Shown piece after piece: positions 24,519 through 33,414 of a stretch of 64,000 nucleotides of DNA (positions within the stretch are counted from its first letter, which is position 1; each line of letters begins with the position of its first letter). The notes below the pieces were generated by a model, which saw only the letters and a program-made list of their open reading frames with translations, was not told the origin of the DNA and made no database searches. A program made the position numbers and the translations under genes. The stretch lies in assembly GCF_002843605.1 (NCBI RefSeq), contig NZ_CP025263.1, positions 390,501-454,500 on the forward strand. Reading direction: 5' to 3'. The stretch is from Pseudomonas sp. S09G 359. GTDB taxonomy: Bacteria; Pseudomonadota; Gammaproteobacteria; Pseudomonadales; Pseudomonadaceae.

Positions 24519-25600
24519 GTCGATGGGGCTCCTTGTTCCAGAGGCAGAAAGATCGAGAACGTGGTGTGGCCGGGATGGCTCTCACATTCGATCAGACCCT
24601 GGTGCTGGCTGATGATGTTCTGGGTTATGGCCAGGCCCAGCCCGGTACCGTCCGGGCGGCCACTGACCATGGGAAAGAAGATGGTTTCCTGGAGTTCCGC
24701 AGGAATGCCCGGGCCGTTGTCGATGATCTCGACCTTGGTGACCAGGCGATGGCGTATGTGACCGATGGTGAACTGGCGCAAGGCGCGGGTGCGCAGGCTG
24801 ATGCGGCCCAGGCGCAGCTCGTTCTGGCTGCTGATGGCCTGCATGGCGTTGCGCACGATATTGAGCACCGCCTGGATCATCTGTTCGCGATCGATCAATA
24901 CGTCGGGAATGCTCGGGTCGTAGTCGCGCACCAAGGTGATGCAGCCCTGGCTTTCGGCTTCGACCAACTGGCACACGCGCTCCAGCACCTCGTGCACGTT
25001 GGTCATCGCCAGGGACGGCAACTTGTTGGAGCCGAGCATGCGGTCCACCAGGTTGCGCAGGCGGTCGGCCTCTTCAATGATGACGTTGGTGTAGTCCTTG
25101 AGATGCTCGTCCGGCAGCTCGCGGGCCAGCAGCTGCGCTGCGCCGCGAATGCCGCCCAGCGGGTTCTTGATCTCATGGGCAAGGCCGCGCACCAGCATCT
25201 TGCTGGTTTCCTGCTTGGACAGCTGCGCTTCTTCTTTAGTGATGCGCAGTAGCCGGTCGCGCGGGTGCACTTCGAGCAGCAGCAAGGTGGTGCCATTGCT
25301 CAAGATGGGGGTCACGGCGTAGTCGACGGTCAGCGTCTGGCCTGTCAGGGCCGTGAGCATTGCCTCGCGCTTGGTGAACGGGTGTGCCTGTTCTACGGCC
25401 TGGCGCAGCGAGCTCAGGGCTTCAGCCGACTCGGTGAACAGCTCGCTGATGAACTGCCCATGGCTGCGCTGGCCGCTGATGGCCAGGAGCATCTCTGCCG
25501 CCGGGTTCATGTACTCAAGGCGCAGGTCGTCATTGAGCAGGATGGTCGCGGTGGTCAGGTTGTCGAGTAGCAAACGGTGCAGTGCATCGCTGATGGTCAT
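24515..25600 (-). CDS. ntrB: Nitrogen sensor histidine kinase/phosphatase NtrB (NR(II))
   Basis: A 361-residue soluble sensor kinase. A PAS domain (about 8-120) precedes the H-box with His142 (GLAHEIKNPLGGIRGAAQLL). The ATP-binding part shows NIVRNAMQAI (N box), EIIDNGPGIP (G1) and GRPDGTGLGLAITQNII (G2). NtrB phosphorylates NtrC when the PII protein signals nitrogen shortage and dephosphorylates it otherwise. There is no membrane segment, as expected. The SD AGAGG is 6 bp before ATG 25600. It is followed by ntrC with a 4-bp overlap and preceded by a sigma-54-like promoter and an NtrC-type site, so the operon is probably autoregulated. Confidence 0.97.
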   Translation of the reverse strand: MTISDALHRLLLDNLTTATILLNDDLRLEYMNPAAEMLLAISGQRSHGQFISELFTESAEALSSLRQAVEQAHPFTKREAMLTALTGQTLTVDYAVTPILSNGTTLLLLEVHPRDRLLRITKEEAQLSKQETSKMLVRGLAHEIKNPLGGIRGAAQLLARELPDEHLKDYTNVIIEEADRLRNLVDRMLGSNKLPSLAMTNVHEVLERVCQLVEAESQGCITLVRDYDPSIPDVLIDREQMIQAVLNIVRNAMQAISSQNELRLGRISLRTRALRQFTIGHIRHRLVTKVEIIDNGPGIPAELQETIFFPMVSGRPDGTGLGLAITQNIISQHQGLIECESHPGHTTFSIFLPLEQGAPST

Positions 25601-25645
25601 CAGGACCTCTTTTGGAGCAAGGCGTGGGCTTGAGGCACACGCTGA

Positions 25646-25672
25646 TACAAGGAAAATGCAAAAACCAAACCA
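25646..25672 (-). promoter_or_regulatory. Sigma-54-like promoter of ntrBC with a HutC-like half-site at the start
   Basis: The minus strand reads TGGTTTGGTTTTTGCA (25672 to 25657): GG and GC are ten bases apart, with good TGG and TTGCA elements but a degenerate -24 centre. About 5 bp further lies CTTGTA (25651 to 25646), identical to one arm of the HutC operator before hutU and overlapping the predicted start near 25646. The ntrB leader is then about 46 nt. Confidence 0.5.
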
Positions 25673-25799
25673 AGGCTCCGAAAAGAAGCGCTGAACCCCT
25701 GAAATAAGGGTTTAAGGCTCGAAACTGTGGCGTTCTGCCAGCTTACTCGAGAAGTTTCGAACCAAAATGGGCTGGACAGGTGGGAAGGGTGCAACGTAT

Positions 25800-25816
25800 C
25801 GCACCAATATAGTGCG
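25800..25816 (-). promoter_or_regulatory. NtrC-type enhancer site upstream of ntrBC
   Basis: CGCACC-AATAT-AGTGCG is a 17-bp inverted repeat with the NtrC spacing; one further base pair (T/A) extends it on both sides. It lies about 160 bp upstream of the predicted ntrBC start. The rest of 25601-25901 holds the ntrB leader, two small hairpins and no gene. Confidence 0.65.
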
Positions 25817-25833
25817 AATTTGGCCGGCCTGTT

Positions 25834-25857
25834 CAGGAAAGCTCAAAGGCTTTCCTG
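25834..25857 (-). terminator. Hairpin after the 25902 gene, possible terminator
   Basis: A 9-bp perfect stem CAGGAAAGC / GCTTTCCTG with a 6-nt loop lies 45 bp beyond the stop of the minus-strand gene at 25902. No U-run follows, so termination may be weak or Rho-assisted. Confidence 0.4.
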
Positions 25858-25901
25858 CAGTGGCTAGGTGAGGGAGGTTGCTGGCGTTTAGCTGCGTGGG
25901 T

Positions 25902-26528
25902 TCAGGAGGGTTTTTTGGGTGTGGTTTTTCGATTGTTGAGGCAGGGCGTGATCACCTCGCGCAAGCCGCTGTTGCGGTGGGGCAGTACGAAGTCGGCGGT
26001 CAGTGGCGCGTCGCCGGGGATGGCTGAGGGTAATTTGATCTTGATGATTTTGCCGCCCATGTCGTCGCTGATCCATTCGCGCAGCTCCTGGCGATTGGCA
26101 GGCATTGTGAATTTGAACAGCACGCCGTGTTGCTGCGTGGGTTCGGCACTGTAATAGCCGTTTACGCGGTAGGTATGGGTGGGCAATGCGCCAGTTGTGA
26201 GGCTTAGCGGGCCGGTCGACCTGGCGTCCGGGCCTTCATAGATATTGGGGTTGAAGCGCAGCTCATCGGTGTGGGTGTAAAGCGAGATGATTGGGCGTAA
26301 CGGCGAGCGATAACAGGCGACATGCAGGAACGCAATGCTGGTCTCGTCAGCGTGGGCGGCGAAGCCAGCGATTCGGGCGCTGATAAGCGTGCTTGTTGGG
26401 GTGGGTGCCTCCACTGTCCAGGCATTCGGCATGATGGCAGTGGCTGAAGGTGCCGGGATGGCCTGTGCTCCGCTCAGCGGGCCGAGCAGAAGCGTCAGCG
26501 AATATAGGGTCTTGCGGGTCGGATTCAT
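25902..26528 (-). CDS. Exported protein of unknown function
   Basis: A 208-residue protein with a likely signal peptide (MNPTRKTLYSLTLLLGPLSGAQA). The mature part is rich in Thr, Pro, Ser and Ala and looks beta-rich, with segments such as ISARIAGFAAHADETSIAFLHVAC and LPTHTYRVNGYYSAEPTQQHG. Only one Cys pair (about residues 72 and 197) could form a disulphide. I do not recognise a family. ATG 26531 directly before is an alternative start. It lies between the chorismate mutase gene and ntrBC, same strand, 130 bp from the former, and could be a separate unit. Confidence 0.65.
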   Translation of the reverse strand: MNPTRKTLYSLTLLLGPLSGAQAIPAPSATAIMPNAWTVEAPTPTSTLISARIAGFAAHADETSIAFLHVACYRSPLRPIISLYTHTDELRFNPNIYEGPDARSTGPLSLTTGALPTHTYRVNGYYSAEPTQQHGVLFKFTMPANRQELREWISDDMGGKIIKIKLPSAIPGDAPLTADFVLPHRNSGLREVITPCLNNRKTTPKKPS

Positions 26529-26658
26529 CAAGGGTTACGTCGACGGATGGCGGCTGGACGCTGCATCGTAGGGGGGCGGCTACTTGGGATGTATCAGACA
26601 TTTCCGCGGTTTAACCAGAAAGCATAAAAGCCCCTTGAGTGGTGCAGGCCCCAGCCAG

Positions 26659-27195
26659 TCAAGGGGTGTGGATGCACAGTTCGGCGGTGGCGCGCGTCAT
26701 TGCGATTTGGGTCAATGGGTCGTAGCGCGGGTCGTGCACGGCCTGGGCTAGCCATTGTGGACACTGCGGGTGGTTACGTTCCGGGCTGAAGTCCGCCAGT
26801 TGTTGCAGCAGGCGTTTTTGCAGTTGGTCCAGTTGGGGGCGGATCTTGCCGACCAGGTCGGGGCGCGGGGTATCGGGAGCCTTGCCTTGAAGCTGCCAGT
26901 CGGACAGATGGGTGTATTGCACCAACTTGTTCGCTTCTATCTGGGCAGAGAAAAACTGCTCTGCCGCATCGGGCGCCACTTTATAGTCGGGCGCTTGGGC
27001 TCTTACGCTGGCGATCACGTCGCGTTCCCTTGGGCGGTCTTCCACGGCTTTGTGGCTGTCCCATTTGCTCAGGGCCACTTGGTCAGCGATGGCCAGGCGT
27101 TCGGCGATGCTGTTGAGTAAGGGGGCTAGAGTGGTGGGCGCAGCGCTGGCACTGGCACTGATGAAGAGCAGGGCGAACAAAAGGCTATGTTTCAA
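26659..27195 (-). CDS. Secreted chorismate mutase, AroQ gamma type
   Basis: A 178-residue protein with signal peptide MKHSLLFALLFISASASA and an all-helical mature part that follows the exported AroQ-gamma mutases such as M. tuberculosis Rv1885c. The active-site Arg is in LLNSIAERLAIADQVA, the Lys in LSKWDSHK, the acidic residue and Arg in AVEDRPRERDVI, and the later polar residues in SAQIEANKLVQY. Two cysteines (HPQCPQW and TAELCIH) match the disulphide of that class. It converts chorismate to prephenate, here outside the cytoplasm, for reasons that are unclear. The SD AAGGAG lies 7 bp before the ATG and directly abuts a REP hairpin. Confidence 0.88.
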   Translation of the reverse strand: MKHSLLFALLFISASASAAPTTLAPLLNSIAERLAIADQVALSKWDSHKAVEDRPRERDVIASVRAQAPDYKVAPDAAEQFFSAQIEANKLVQYTHLSDWQLQGKAPDTPRPDLVGKIRPQLDQLQKRLLQQLADFSPERNHPQCPQWLAQAVHDPRYDPLTQIAMTRATAELCIHTP

Positions 27196-27208
27196 CGGCG
27201 ATCTCCTT

Positions 27209-27234
27209 GTGGGAGGGGGTTGCCCCCTCCCACA
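27209..27234. repeat. Single short REP hairpin abutting the chorismate mutase SD
   Basis: TGTGGGAGGGGG and CCCCCTCCCACA form a 12-bp stem around a tiny TTG-containing loop, a minimal version of the GGGGG-type REP. On the minus strand it ends immediately before the SD AAGGAG of the secreted chorismate mutase. On the plus strand it is followed by five T residues. Confidence 0.75.
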
Positions 27235-27324
27235 TTTTTGATTGGGTTTGCAGGTTTGGGGCTGCGTCAGTCTGAGGCTACCTTACCTTGCGTGGTTGTA
27301 TGCAGGTATGCCTGAACCCCAGGC

Positions 27325-27356
27325 AAAAAAAAGACCTCCCGAAGGAGGTCTTTTTT
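27325..27356 (-). terminator. Intrinsic terminator of glnA (bidirectional)
   Basis: A perfect stem GACCTCC / GGAGGTC extended by AA/TT pairs, with the stable loop CGAA, is followed by T-runs on both strands. It lies about 35 bp after the glnA stop. Confidence 0.9.
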
Positions 27357-27389
27357 CGTCACGCTGCTTTAAGAGCCAGCGCTACTGGA

Positions 27390-28796
27390 TCAGCAGCTGT
27401 AGTACAGCTCGTATTCCAGTGGGTGTACGAAGGTGCGAACCTTGATTTCTTCTTCGCTTTTCAGGCCGATGTAAGCGTCGATGAAGTCGTCGCTGAACAC
27501 GCCGCCTTTGGTCAGGAACGCACGGCCCTTGTCCAGCTCTTCCAGGGCTTCTTTCAGGCTGCCGCACACTTGTGGGATCTCTTTGGCCTCTTCAGGCGGC
27601 AGGTCGTACAAGTTTTTGTCGGCGGCGTCGCCAGGGTGGATCTTGTTCTGGATGCCGTCCAGGCCAGCCATTACCAGGGCCGCGAAGGCCAGGTATGGGT
27701 TGGCTGCTGGATCCGGGAAGCGAGCTTCGATACGGCGAGCGCGTGGGCTGGACACGTAAGGAATACGGATCGAGGCGGAACGGTTACGGGCCGAGTAGGC
27801 CAGCATTACCGGTGCTTCGAAACCTGGGACCAGACGCTTGTAGGAGTTGGTCGACGGGTTGGTGAAGCCGTTCAGGGCCTTACCGTGCTTGATGATACCG
27901 CCGATGAAGTACAGGGCAGTGTCGGACAGGCCGGCATAACCTTCGCCAGCGAAGGTGTTCTTGCCATCTTTGGCGATGGACAGGTGAACGTGCATACCCG
28001 AACCGTTATCGCCGTACAGAGGCTTAGGCATGAAGGTAGCGGTACGGCCGTAGGCAACGGCAGTGTTGTGTACGCAGTACTTCAGGGTCTGAACTTCGTC
28101 AGCCTTGGCCACCAGGGTGTTGAACTTCACACCGATTTCGTTCTGGCCGGCAGTGGCCACTTCGTGGTGGTGCACTTCGATGACCAGGCCCATGTCTTCC
28201 ATGGCGTTGCACATGGAGGTACGGATTTCGTGGTCATGGTCGAACGGCGGAACTGGGAAGTAGCCACCTTTGATACCTGGACGGTGGCCATGGTTGCCGC
28301 CTTCCACGTCCTGGTCGGACATCCACGAACCTTGTTCGGAGTAGATCTTGAACATGGAGCCGGAGATGTCGGATTTGAACTTCACTTGGTCAAAGATGAA
28401 GAATTCTGGCTCCGGGCCTACGAATACGGTGTCACCGATACCGGTGGACTTCAGGTATTCCTCGGCACGCTTGGCGATCGCACGTGGGTCGCGGTCGTAG
28501 CCTTGCATGGTCGAAGGCTCGATCACGTCGCACACCAGGATCAGGGTGGCTTCTTCGGTGAACGGGTCCAGCACGGCAGTGCTGTCGTCCGGCATCAGGA
28601 TCATGTCGGAGGCTTCGATGCCTTTCCAGCCAGCGATGGAGGAGCCGTCGAACATTTTGCCTTCTTCGAAGAAAGCATCATCCAGCGCGTCGCGAGCCGG
28701 CATGGTCACGTGGTGCTGAGTGCCTTTGGTGTCCGTGAAGCGCAGATCAATCCATTTAACGTCATGATCTTTGATGAGTTGAACCGACTTCGACAT
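27390..28796 (-). CDS. glnA: Glutamine synthetase, type I
   Basis: A 468-residue enzyme making glutamine from glutamate, ammonia and ATP, the entry of ammonium into metabolism. Typical motifs are [17 protein letters not shown], the metal-binding [18 protein letters not shown], the ATP loop [16 protein letters not shown], and the adenylylation Tyr in [12 protein letters not shown], so activity is controlled by GlnE. The frame runs further upstream to 28883, but the GGAGGA SD 5 bp before ATG 28796 and the family length fix the start. Transcription is expected from the sigma-54 promoter at 28899-28914 under NtrC. Confidence 0.98.
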   Translation of the reverse strand: MSKSVQLIKDHDVKWIDLRFTDTKGTQHHVTMPARDALDDAFFEEGKMFDGSSIAGWKGIEASDMILMPDDSTAVLDPFTEEATLILVCDVIEPSTMQGYDRDPRAIAKRAEEYLKSTGIGDTVFVGPEPEFFIFDQVKFKSDISGSMFKIYSEQGSWMSDQDVEGGNHGHRPGIKGGYFPVPPFDHDHEIRTSMCNAMEDMGLVIEVHHHEVATAGQNEIGVKFNTLVAKADEVQTLKYCVHNTAVAYGRTATFMPKPLYGDNGSGMHVHLSIAKDGKNTFAGEGYAGLSDTALYFIGGIIKHGKALNGFTNPSTNSYKRLVPGFEAPVMLAYSARNRSASIRIPYVSSPRARRIEARFPDPAANPYLAFAALVMAGLDGIQNKIHPGDAADKNLYDLPPEEAKEIPQVCGSLKEALEELDKGRAFLTKGGVFSDDFIDAYIGLKSEEEIKVRTFVHPLEYELYYSC

Positions 28797-28898
28797 AGTG
28801 TCCTCCGGGTGGCTTCGGGCTGGGGTAGTGGAGTTAGCCCTTAGAATGTGGGTGATGCCGGCGCGGATAGTCCGCCATGGCAACCTGCCTCACAAGAG

Positions 28899-28914
28899 AG
28901 CAAATTGCATGCCA
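28899..28914 (-). promoter_or_regulatory. Sigma-54 promoter of glnA
   Basis: The minus strand reads TGGCATGCAATTTGCT, a full match to TGGCAYRN4TTGCW. The predicted start is near 28888, giving a leader of about 92 nt before the glnA ATG. Confidence 0.88.
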
Positions 28915-28986
28915 GTGCGCCAACATGGGTTTTCTGCTCCAAAAACGCCCCTATAAAGGTGCATTGCGACAAATGCCTGAAAATAG

Positions 28987-29034
28987 CGCACCGCAATGTG
29001 GCGCCAACTGTCGAAAATGCACTGCTTTAGTGCG
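28987..29034 (-). promoter_or_regulatory. NtrC-type enhancer sites upstream of glnA
   Basis: The stronger site TGCACT-GCTTT-AGTGCG (29018-29034) is a 17-bp inverted repeat with NtrC spacing, about 140 bp upstream of the predicted glnA start. A weaker copy, CGCACC-GCAAT-GTGGCG, is at 28987-29003, and an isolated GGTGCA lies at about 28958. Several sites in tandem are normal for NtrC enhancers. Confidence 0.65.
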
Positions 29035-29060
29035 CATCGAGGTCTGTGCATATTAACTGG

Positions 29061-29088
29061 TTAAACCTTGAGCGATTTCCGCTATAAT
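29061..29088 (+). promoter_or_regulatory. Candidate sigma-70 promoter of thiI
   Basis: A perfect -10 box TATAAT (29083-29088) stands 42 bp before the thiI ATG, with a poor -35 candidate TTAAAC at 29061-29066 (16-bp spacing). Because it lies inside the longer upstream reading frame, it supports ATG 29131 as the true thiI start. Confidence 0.5.
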
Positions 29089-29130
29089 CCGCGCCCCCCT
29101 TTTTCAGCAGGCCCGGCGCGCGCTGTTTCC

Positions 29131-30585
29131 ATGAAATTAATCGTTAAAGTCTTCCCCGAGATCACCATCAAAAGCCGACCGGTACGGACGCGTTTCATCC
29201 GTCAGTTGGCCAAGAACATCCGTGCCGTGCTCCGTGACCTGGACCCGGCTGTGGTGGTGAATGGCGTGTGGGACAACCTCGAGCTGGAAACCCGCATCAC
29301 CGACGCCAAAGCCTTGAAGGACATGACCGAGCGCCTCAGCTGCATGCCGGGCATCGCGCATTTCCTGCAGGTGGATGAGTACCCGCTGGGCGACTTCGAC
29401 GACATCACCGAGAAGTGCAAACAGCACTACGGCAGCGAACTCGAGGGCAAGATTTTTTCGGTGCGCTGCAAGCGTGCCGGCAAGCACACGTTCAGCTCCA
29501 TGGACGTCGAGAAATACGTCGGCAGCAAGCTGCGTCGCGAGTGCGGCGCCGCCGGAATTTCCCTGAAAGCGCCGCAAATTGAAGTGCGCATGGAAATTCG
29601 CGACCAACGGTTGTTTGTGATCCACAGCCAGCACAACAGCATCGGCGGCTACCCGCTGGGCGCCCTGGAACAGACCCTGGTACTCATGTCCGGCGGTTTC
29701 GATTCCACCGTGGCGGCCTACCAGATCATGCGTCGCGGCCTGATGAGCCACTTCTGCTTCTTTAACCTGGGTGGGCGTGCACACGAATTGGGCGTGATGG
29801 AAGTTGCGCACTTTATCTGGAAGAAGTACGGCAGCTCCCAGCGCGTGCTATTTGTGAGCGTACCGTTCGAGGAAGTGTTGGGCGAAATTCTCGGCAAAGT
29901 CGATAACAGTCATATGGGCGTAGTATTGAAGCGTATGATGTTGCGCGCTGCGTCCCGAATCGCCGATCAATTGCAGATCGACGCGCTGGTGACCGGTGAA
30001 GCGATCTCCCAGGTATCGAGCCAGACGCTGCCGAACCTGTCGCTGATTGATTGCGTCACCGAAAAGCTGGTCTTGCGCCCGCTGATCGCCAGCCACAAAC
30101 AGGACATCATCGACCTGGCAGAAGAAATCGGCACCGCCGACTTTGCCAAGCACATGCCTGAATACTGCGGGGTCATTTCGGTGAACCCCAAGACCCACGC
30201 CAAGCGCAACCGCGTGGAATATGAAGAACAACAGTTTGATATGGCGATTCTGGAGCGTGCGCTCGAGAACGCCAAGCTGGTCCCGATCGATCGCGTAATC
30301 GACGAATTGGGCCAGGATGTGCAGATCGAAGAAGTCAGCGAAGCCCTGGCCGGCCAGATCGTCGTCGACATCCGTCACCCGGATGCCGCCGAAGATGAGC
30401 CGCTGGAAATCGCTGGCATCGACGTGCAAACGCTGCCGTTCTACGCACTGAACGCGCGTTTCAAGGAACTGGATAACAGCCGTCAGTACCTGCTGTATTG
30501 CGACAAAGGCGTGATGAGTCGCCTGCATGCCCACCATTTGCTCAGTGAGGGGCATGCCAATGTGCGCGTTTATCGACCGAGCTAA
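29131..30585 (+). CDS. thiI: tRNA 4-thiouridine synthase / thiamine sulphur carrier enzyme ThiI
   Basis: A 484-residue enzyme that adds sulphur to U8 of tRNA and supports thiazole synthesis for thiamine. An N-terminal ferredoxin-like/THUMP domain (1-165) is followed by the adenylating PP-loop [20 protein letters not shown] (about 183-202) and a C-terminal rhodanese domain. The catalytic rhodanese Cys is in [14 protein letters not shown] near residue 458. The frame begins at 29068 but promoter position and family length favour ATG 29131. It is divergent from glnA and followed 139 bp later by typA. Confidence 0.96.
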   Translation: MKLIVKVFPEITIKSRPVRTRFIRQLAKNIRAVLRDLDPAVVVNGVWDNLELETRITDAKALKDMTERLSCMPGIAHFLQVDEYPLGDFDDITEKCKQHYGSELEGKIFSVRCKRAGKHTFSSMDVEKYVGSKLRRECGAAGISLKAPQIEVRMEIRDQRLFVIHSQHNSIGGYPLGALEQTLVLMSGGFDSTVAAYQIMRRGLMSHFCFFNLGGRAHELGVMEVAHFIWKKYGSSQRVLFVSVPFEEVLGEILGKVDNSHMGVVLKRMMLRAASRIADQLQIDALVTGEAISQVSSQTLPNLSLIDCVTEKLVLRPLIASHKQDIIDLAEEIGTADFAKHMPEYCGVISVNPKTHAKRNRVEYEEQQFDMAILERALENAKLVPIDRVIDELGQDVQIEEVSEALAGQIVVDIRHPDAAEDEPLEIAGIDVQTLPFYALNARFKELDNSRQYLLYCDKGVMSRLHAHHLLSEGHANVRVYRPS

Positions 30586-30724
30586 GAGCCCGGGGCTGTT
30601 TGCCTGTGGCCTGCGTCACCGGCCCCCCGACTCTGCCGTCAAGCTGTAACGGCAAGGCCTGACTCTACTGTTAATCGCTGCCACGACCTGTCAGCACACC
30701 GAATCCTCTGATCGAGATACACAA

Positions 30725-32545
30725 GTGATCGAAAATCTACGTAACATCGCCATCATTGCTCACGTTGACCATGGTAAAACCACCCTGGTAGACAAACTCC
30801 TGCGTCAATCCGGCACCCTGGAGCGCAACGAGCTCAACGACGAGCGCGTGATGGACTCCAACGACCAGGAAAAAGAGCGCGGTATTACCATCCTGGCTAA
30901 AAACACCGCTATCAACTGGAACGGCTACCACATCAACATCGTGGACACCCCGGGCCACGCCGACTTCGGCGGCGAAGTAGAACGCGTAATGTCGATGGTT
31001 GACTCCGTTCTGCTGCTGGTTGATGCCCAGGACGGCCCTATGCCGCAAACCCGTTTCGTGACCAAGAAGGCTTTCGAAGCCGGCCTGCGTCCGATCGTGT
31101 GCATCAACAAGGTTGACCGTCCAGGCGCGCGTCCGGACTGGGTTCTGGACCAGATCTTCGACCTGTTCGACAACCTGGGTGCTACCGAAGAACAGCTGGA
31201 CTTCAAAGTCGTCTACGCCTCGGCCCTGAACGGCATTGCCGGTCTGGAACACACCGACATGGCTGAAGACATGACCCCGCTGTACCAGTCGATCGTCGAC
31301 AACGTACCAGCGCCAAAAGTTGACCGTGACGGCCCGTTCCAGATGCAAATCTCGGCACTGGACTACAACAGCTTCCTGGGTGTTATCGGTGTTGGCCGTA
31401 TCGCTCGTGGTAGCGTCAAGCCGAACACTCCAGTCGTGGCCATTGGCGCCGACGGCAAGAAGCGTAACGGTCGTATCCTGAAGCTGATGGGTCACCACGG
31501 CCTGCACCGCATCGACGTTGAAGAAGCTTTCGCCGGCGACATCGTGTGCGTGAGCGGTATGGACTCCCTGTTCATCTCCGACACCCTGTGCCAGCCGGAC
31601 AACGTTGAGGCGATGAAGCCTCTGACCGTTGACGAGCCAACCGTTTCCATGACCTTCCAGGTAAACGACTCGCCTTTCTGCGGTAAAGAAGGCAAGTTCG
31701 TGACTTCCCGTAACATCAAGGAACGTCTGGACAAAGAGCTGCTGTACAACGTTGCACTGCGCGTTGAAGAAGGCGACTCGGCTGACAAATTCAAGGTTTC
31801 CGGCCGTGGTGAGCTGCACCTCTCGGTACTGATCGAAACCATGCGTCGCGAAGGCTTCGAAATGGGCGTTGGTCGTCCAGAAGTGATCATCCGTCAGGTT
31901 GACGGCGTGAAGCAGGAACCGTTCGAAAACGTCACCATCGACACCCCTGAAGAATCCCAGGGCAAGGTCATGGAAGAGATGGGCCTGCGTAAGGGCGACC
32001 TGACCAACATGGTGCCGGATGGCAAAGGCCGTGTGCGTCTGGAATACAACATCCCTGCTCGTGGTCTGATCGGTTTCCGTAACCAGTTCCTGACCCTGAC
32101 CAACGGTGCTGGCATCCTGACCTCGATCTTCGATCGCTACGACACCATGAAGTCCGGCGACATGTCCGGCCGTCAGAACGGTGTTCTGGTATCGGTAGAA
32201 ACCGGCAAGGCACTGACCTACTCCCTGGAAACCCTCCAGGCGCGTGGCAAGCTGTTCGTTGAACACGGTCAAGAGATCTACAACGGTCAGATCGTTGGTC
32301 TGAACAGCCGTGACAACGACATGGGCGTCAACCCAACCAAAGGCAAGAAGCTCGACAACATGCGTGCTTCGGGTAAAGACGAAACCATCGCTCTGGTCCC
32401 ACCTGTTCGCTTCACTCTGGAACAGGCCCTGGAATTCATCCAGGACGACGAGCTGTGCGAAGTTACGCCTAAGTCGATCCGCCTGCGTAAGAAGATCCTG
32501 GACGAAGGCGAGCGTACCCGCGCTGCCAAGAAAGCCAAGAACTGA
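30725..32545 (+). CDS. typA: Translational GTPase TypA/BipA
   Basis: A 606-residue ribosome-binding GTPase linked to ribosome assembly and stress growth. The GTPase motifs are G1 [11 protein letters not shown]2 region EKERGITI, G3 DTPGHADF, G4 NKVD and G5 SALNG. Domain II, the EF-G-like domain and the TypA-specific C-terminal domain follow ([39 protein letters not shown]). The start is GTG 30725. Codon use is strongly biased to T-ending preferred codons, as in highly expressed genes, unlike its neighbours. A strong terminator lies 20 bp downstream. Confidence 0.97.
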   Translation: MIENLRNIAIIAHVDHGKTTLVDKLLRQSGTLERNELNDERVMDSNDQEKERGITILAKNTAINWNGYHINIVDTPGHADFGGEVERVMSMVDSVLLLVDAQDGPMPQTRFVTKKAFEAGLRPIVCINKVDRPGARPDWVLDQIFDLFDNLGATEEQLDFKVVYASALNGIAGLEHTDMAEDMTPLYQSIVDNVPAPKVDRDGPFQMQISALDYNSFLGVIGVGRIARGSVKPNTPVVAIGADGKKRNGRILKLMGHHGLHRIDVEEAFAGDIVCVSGMDSLFISDTLCQPDNVEAMKPLTVDEPTVSMTFQVNDSPFCGKEGKFVTSRNIKERLDKELLYNVALRVEEGDSADKFKVSGRGELHLSVLIETMRREGFEMGVGRPEVIIRQVDGVKQEPFENVTIDTPEESQGKVMEEMGLRKGDLTNMVPDGKGRVRLEYNIPARGLIGFRNQFLTLTNGAGILTSIFDRYDTMKSGDMSGRQNGVLVSVETGKALTYSLETLQARGKLFVEHGQEIYNGQIVGLNSRDNDMGVNPTKGKKLDNMRASGKDETIALVPPVRFTLEQALEFIQDDELCEVTPKSIRLRKKILDEGERTRAAKKAKN

Positions 32546-32563
32546 GTTAACTCAGGCTGAATG

Positions 32564-32601
32564 AAAAACGCCCCCGGTCGAAAGGCCGGGGGCGTTTTTT
32601 T
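32564..32601 (+). terminator. Intrinsic terminator of typA
   Basis: A 9-bp GC-rich stem CGCCCCCGG / CCGGGGGCG (32569-32577 and 32586-32594) is followed by seven T residues, and preceded by an A-run so that it can also work on the other strand. Confidence 0.93.
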
Positions 32602-32630
32602 GTGCCTGTAGTTTTTGTGGTGGCTGTACC

Positions 32631-32706
32631 GGCCCTATCGGGGGCAAGCCCCCTCCCACAGGGGAATGCATTTCAAAGGTGGGAGGGGGCTTGCCCCCGA
32701 TGGGGC
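32631..32706. repeat. Tail-to-tail REP pair (GGGGGCTTGCCCCCGAT-type)
   Basis: Two REP copies face the opposite way from normal REPINs: CTATCGGGGGCAAGCCCC starts the left one and GGGGCTTGCCCCCGATGG ends the right one, with CCTCCCAC and GTGGGAGG in the middle. The outer flanks GGCCC / GGGCC-like also pair, so the whole is one long imperfect palindrome. It lies between the convergent typA and ykgJ-like genes. Confidence 0.85.
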
Positions 32707-32731
32707 CCTTGGGAGCCCCACAAAACCCTGA

Positions 32732-33166
32732 TCAGAACTTATCGAGGGTCTTGAACTTGGTCTCGCGCACCACTTCCTTCGGCTTATATGCGCAATACCC
32801 CGGGCGCGGCCCGATTTTCGGGTGGTTGCGGCAGGTATCCGGGCGCTTGTCATAAATAGTGCAGAAGCGCGTCTTACGATCCAGGTACAGGCAGTCGTTG
32901 TTGCTCATGCGCTGCAGGGTAAAGATCTCGGATTTATTGTTGTAGCGCTCGACGATGCCTTCCTTCTGCAAGCGCTTGGCGATGTTCTTCGGCGGGTCGC
33001 CACGCTCGAACTCATCGACGATGCCAATGCGGATCAGGTCCTTGATCTTCACCTCGACCGGCAGCGTGCAGCAGCTGGACACGCAGCCGCCGCACATGTG
33101 GGCGGAATATTTCTGCCAGGTCTCTAAACGGTCGAGTTCCGCGGCGGCGATCAGTTGAGGCTTCAT
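32732..33166 (-). CDS. YkgJ-family cysteine cluster protein
   Basis: A 144-residue cytoplasmic protein with eight clustered cysteines in the YkgJ/UPF0153 pattern: CGGCVSSCC near the N-terminus, then DCLYLDRKTRFCTIYDKRPDTCR and a final GYCAYKP. These would bind zinc or an Fe-S cluster. The biochemical role is unknown; other members occur near metal or tRNA-modifying enzymes. It is a single-gene unit, convergent with typA and divergent from glgP, with 248 bp to glgP in which I recognise no further feature. Confidence 0.9.
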   Translation of the reverse strand: MKPQLIAAAELDRLETWQKYSAHMCGGCVSSCCTLPVEVKIKDLIRIGIVDEFERGDPPKNIAKRLQKEGIVERYNNKSEIFTLQRMSNNDCLYLDRKTRFCTIYDKRPDTCRNHPKIGPRPGYCAYKPKEVVRETKFKTLDKF

Positions 33167-33414
33167 CAGGGTTCCAAGGTGGGGCTGTATCCGGGCGCGC
33201 GATCATACCGGGATTGGTGGTTTTTTGAACAATATTTTCAGAATTTCAGCGTGAACGGTGCGCCTGGCAAAAGCAGGCACGGCCAATGCATCAAAACCCG
33301 GCAAAAGTTCATGGGTTAAAAATGCGTTAAAAAAGTGCCGAACCAGAGCGGTCACCGTTTGTCAGACCGTCTAGGCTCTAGCAACTCCTTCTATCTCGCC
33401 CGAGGTCGCATCTG

